Shown here piece after piece: positions 63,925-64,000 of a stretch of DNA of 64,000 nucleotides; the stretch's first letter is position 1, and each line of letters starts with the position of its first letter. Origin of the DNA: Thalassia testudinum (Eukaryota; Streptophyta; Magnoliopsida; Alismatales; Hydrocharitaceae). The stretch lies in contig JAZHRO010000055.1 of assembly GCA_037157565.1 (NCBI GenBank), forward strand, positions 43,741,001 to 43,805,000, in the 5' to 3' direction. Under the pieces are notes generated by a model, which had not been told where the DNA came from, ran no database searches, and saw only the letters and a list, made by a program, of their open reading frames with translations. The translations under genes and the position numbers were made by a program.

Positions 63925-64000
63925 ATGGAGAATCCATTGCATCCTCGACATCATCATTTGCATCCTCGCATCAATGAGAAGACCTCAGATGTGGTTTGTG
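63925..64000 (+). CDS. possible start of an unknown ORF, cut by the window
   Basis: ATG at 63925 opens a frame MENPLHPRHHHLHPRINEKT that is open for 25 codons to the last base. Histidine-rich, no domain recognisable. It is placed sensibly after the candidate TATA box, but the length is too short to trust. Confidence 0.2.
   Translation, partial: MENPLHPRHHHLHPRINEKTSDVVC

Noticed and set aside
1..64000. tRNA, rRNA or small RNA genes
   Set aside because: I saw only tRNA-complementary primer sites of retrotransposons, no full tRNA fold or rRNA-like sequence.

Overview
This is a piece of a flowering-plant nuclear genome. It carries one interrupted protein-coding gene with GT-AG introns, surrounded by and filled with decayed retrotransposons of plant types (Ty1/copia, Sirevirus-like copia, L1-type LINEs) and short DNA elements. 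The GC-rich first exon and AT-richer later exons resemble monocot genes, but I cannot name a species.

The only host gene I can support is on the + strand from 8970 to 60546. It is the plant orthologue of WDR3 (yeast Utp12/Dip2), a WD40 protein of the small-subunit processome. Twelve exons join without a frame break into a 948-residue protein, close to the usual family length. Eight exons lie within 8970-15922 and four within 55298-60546. They are separated by intron 8, which is about 39.4 kb.

Layout. 1-3260: 5' end of a Sirevirus-like copia element on the - strand (long LTR, primer site, decayed gag). 3261-8757: gene-free, with a G-rich tract, a CACTA-like end, AT-rich DNA, an iterated palindrome cluster and a MITE-like element. 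8758-15922: WDR3 promoter side, a candidate uORF and exons 1-8; intron 4 holds a LINE scrap. 15923-55297: intron 8, a stack of transposons. In order these are copia A (+), copia B (+) with an inverted copia fragment C inside it, an old LINE in five collinear pieces (27.8-42.4 kb) split by copia E (+), a second LINE (-) and copia D (-), then a 243-bp tandem duplication, copia fragment F (-), and copia G (+) with its relative copia H (-) inserted in the gag gene. 55298-60546: WDR3 exons 9-12, with a repeat-bearing intron 9. 60547-64000: downstream region, a LINE relic (-) and a possible promoter and start codon at the right edge.

Elements A, D, E, G and H have very short LTRs (about 137-161 bp). 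In A, E, G and H the LTR appears to run TG...ACT rather than TG...CA. A and E lack gag, whereas D, G and H retain it. Two short DNA elements with 9-10 bp target duplications and iterated palindromic words sit almost at the same place in the reverse transcriptase of A and H. These are the best candidates for something not already named. All transposon coding regions carry stops or frameshifts, so only WDR3 looks functional.
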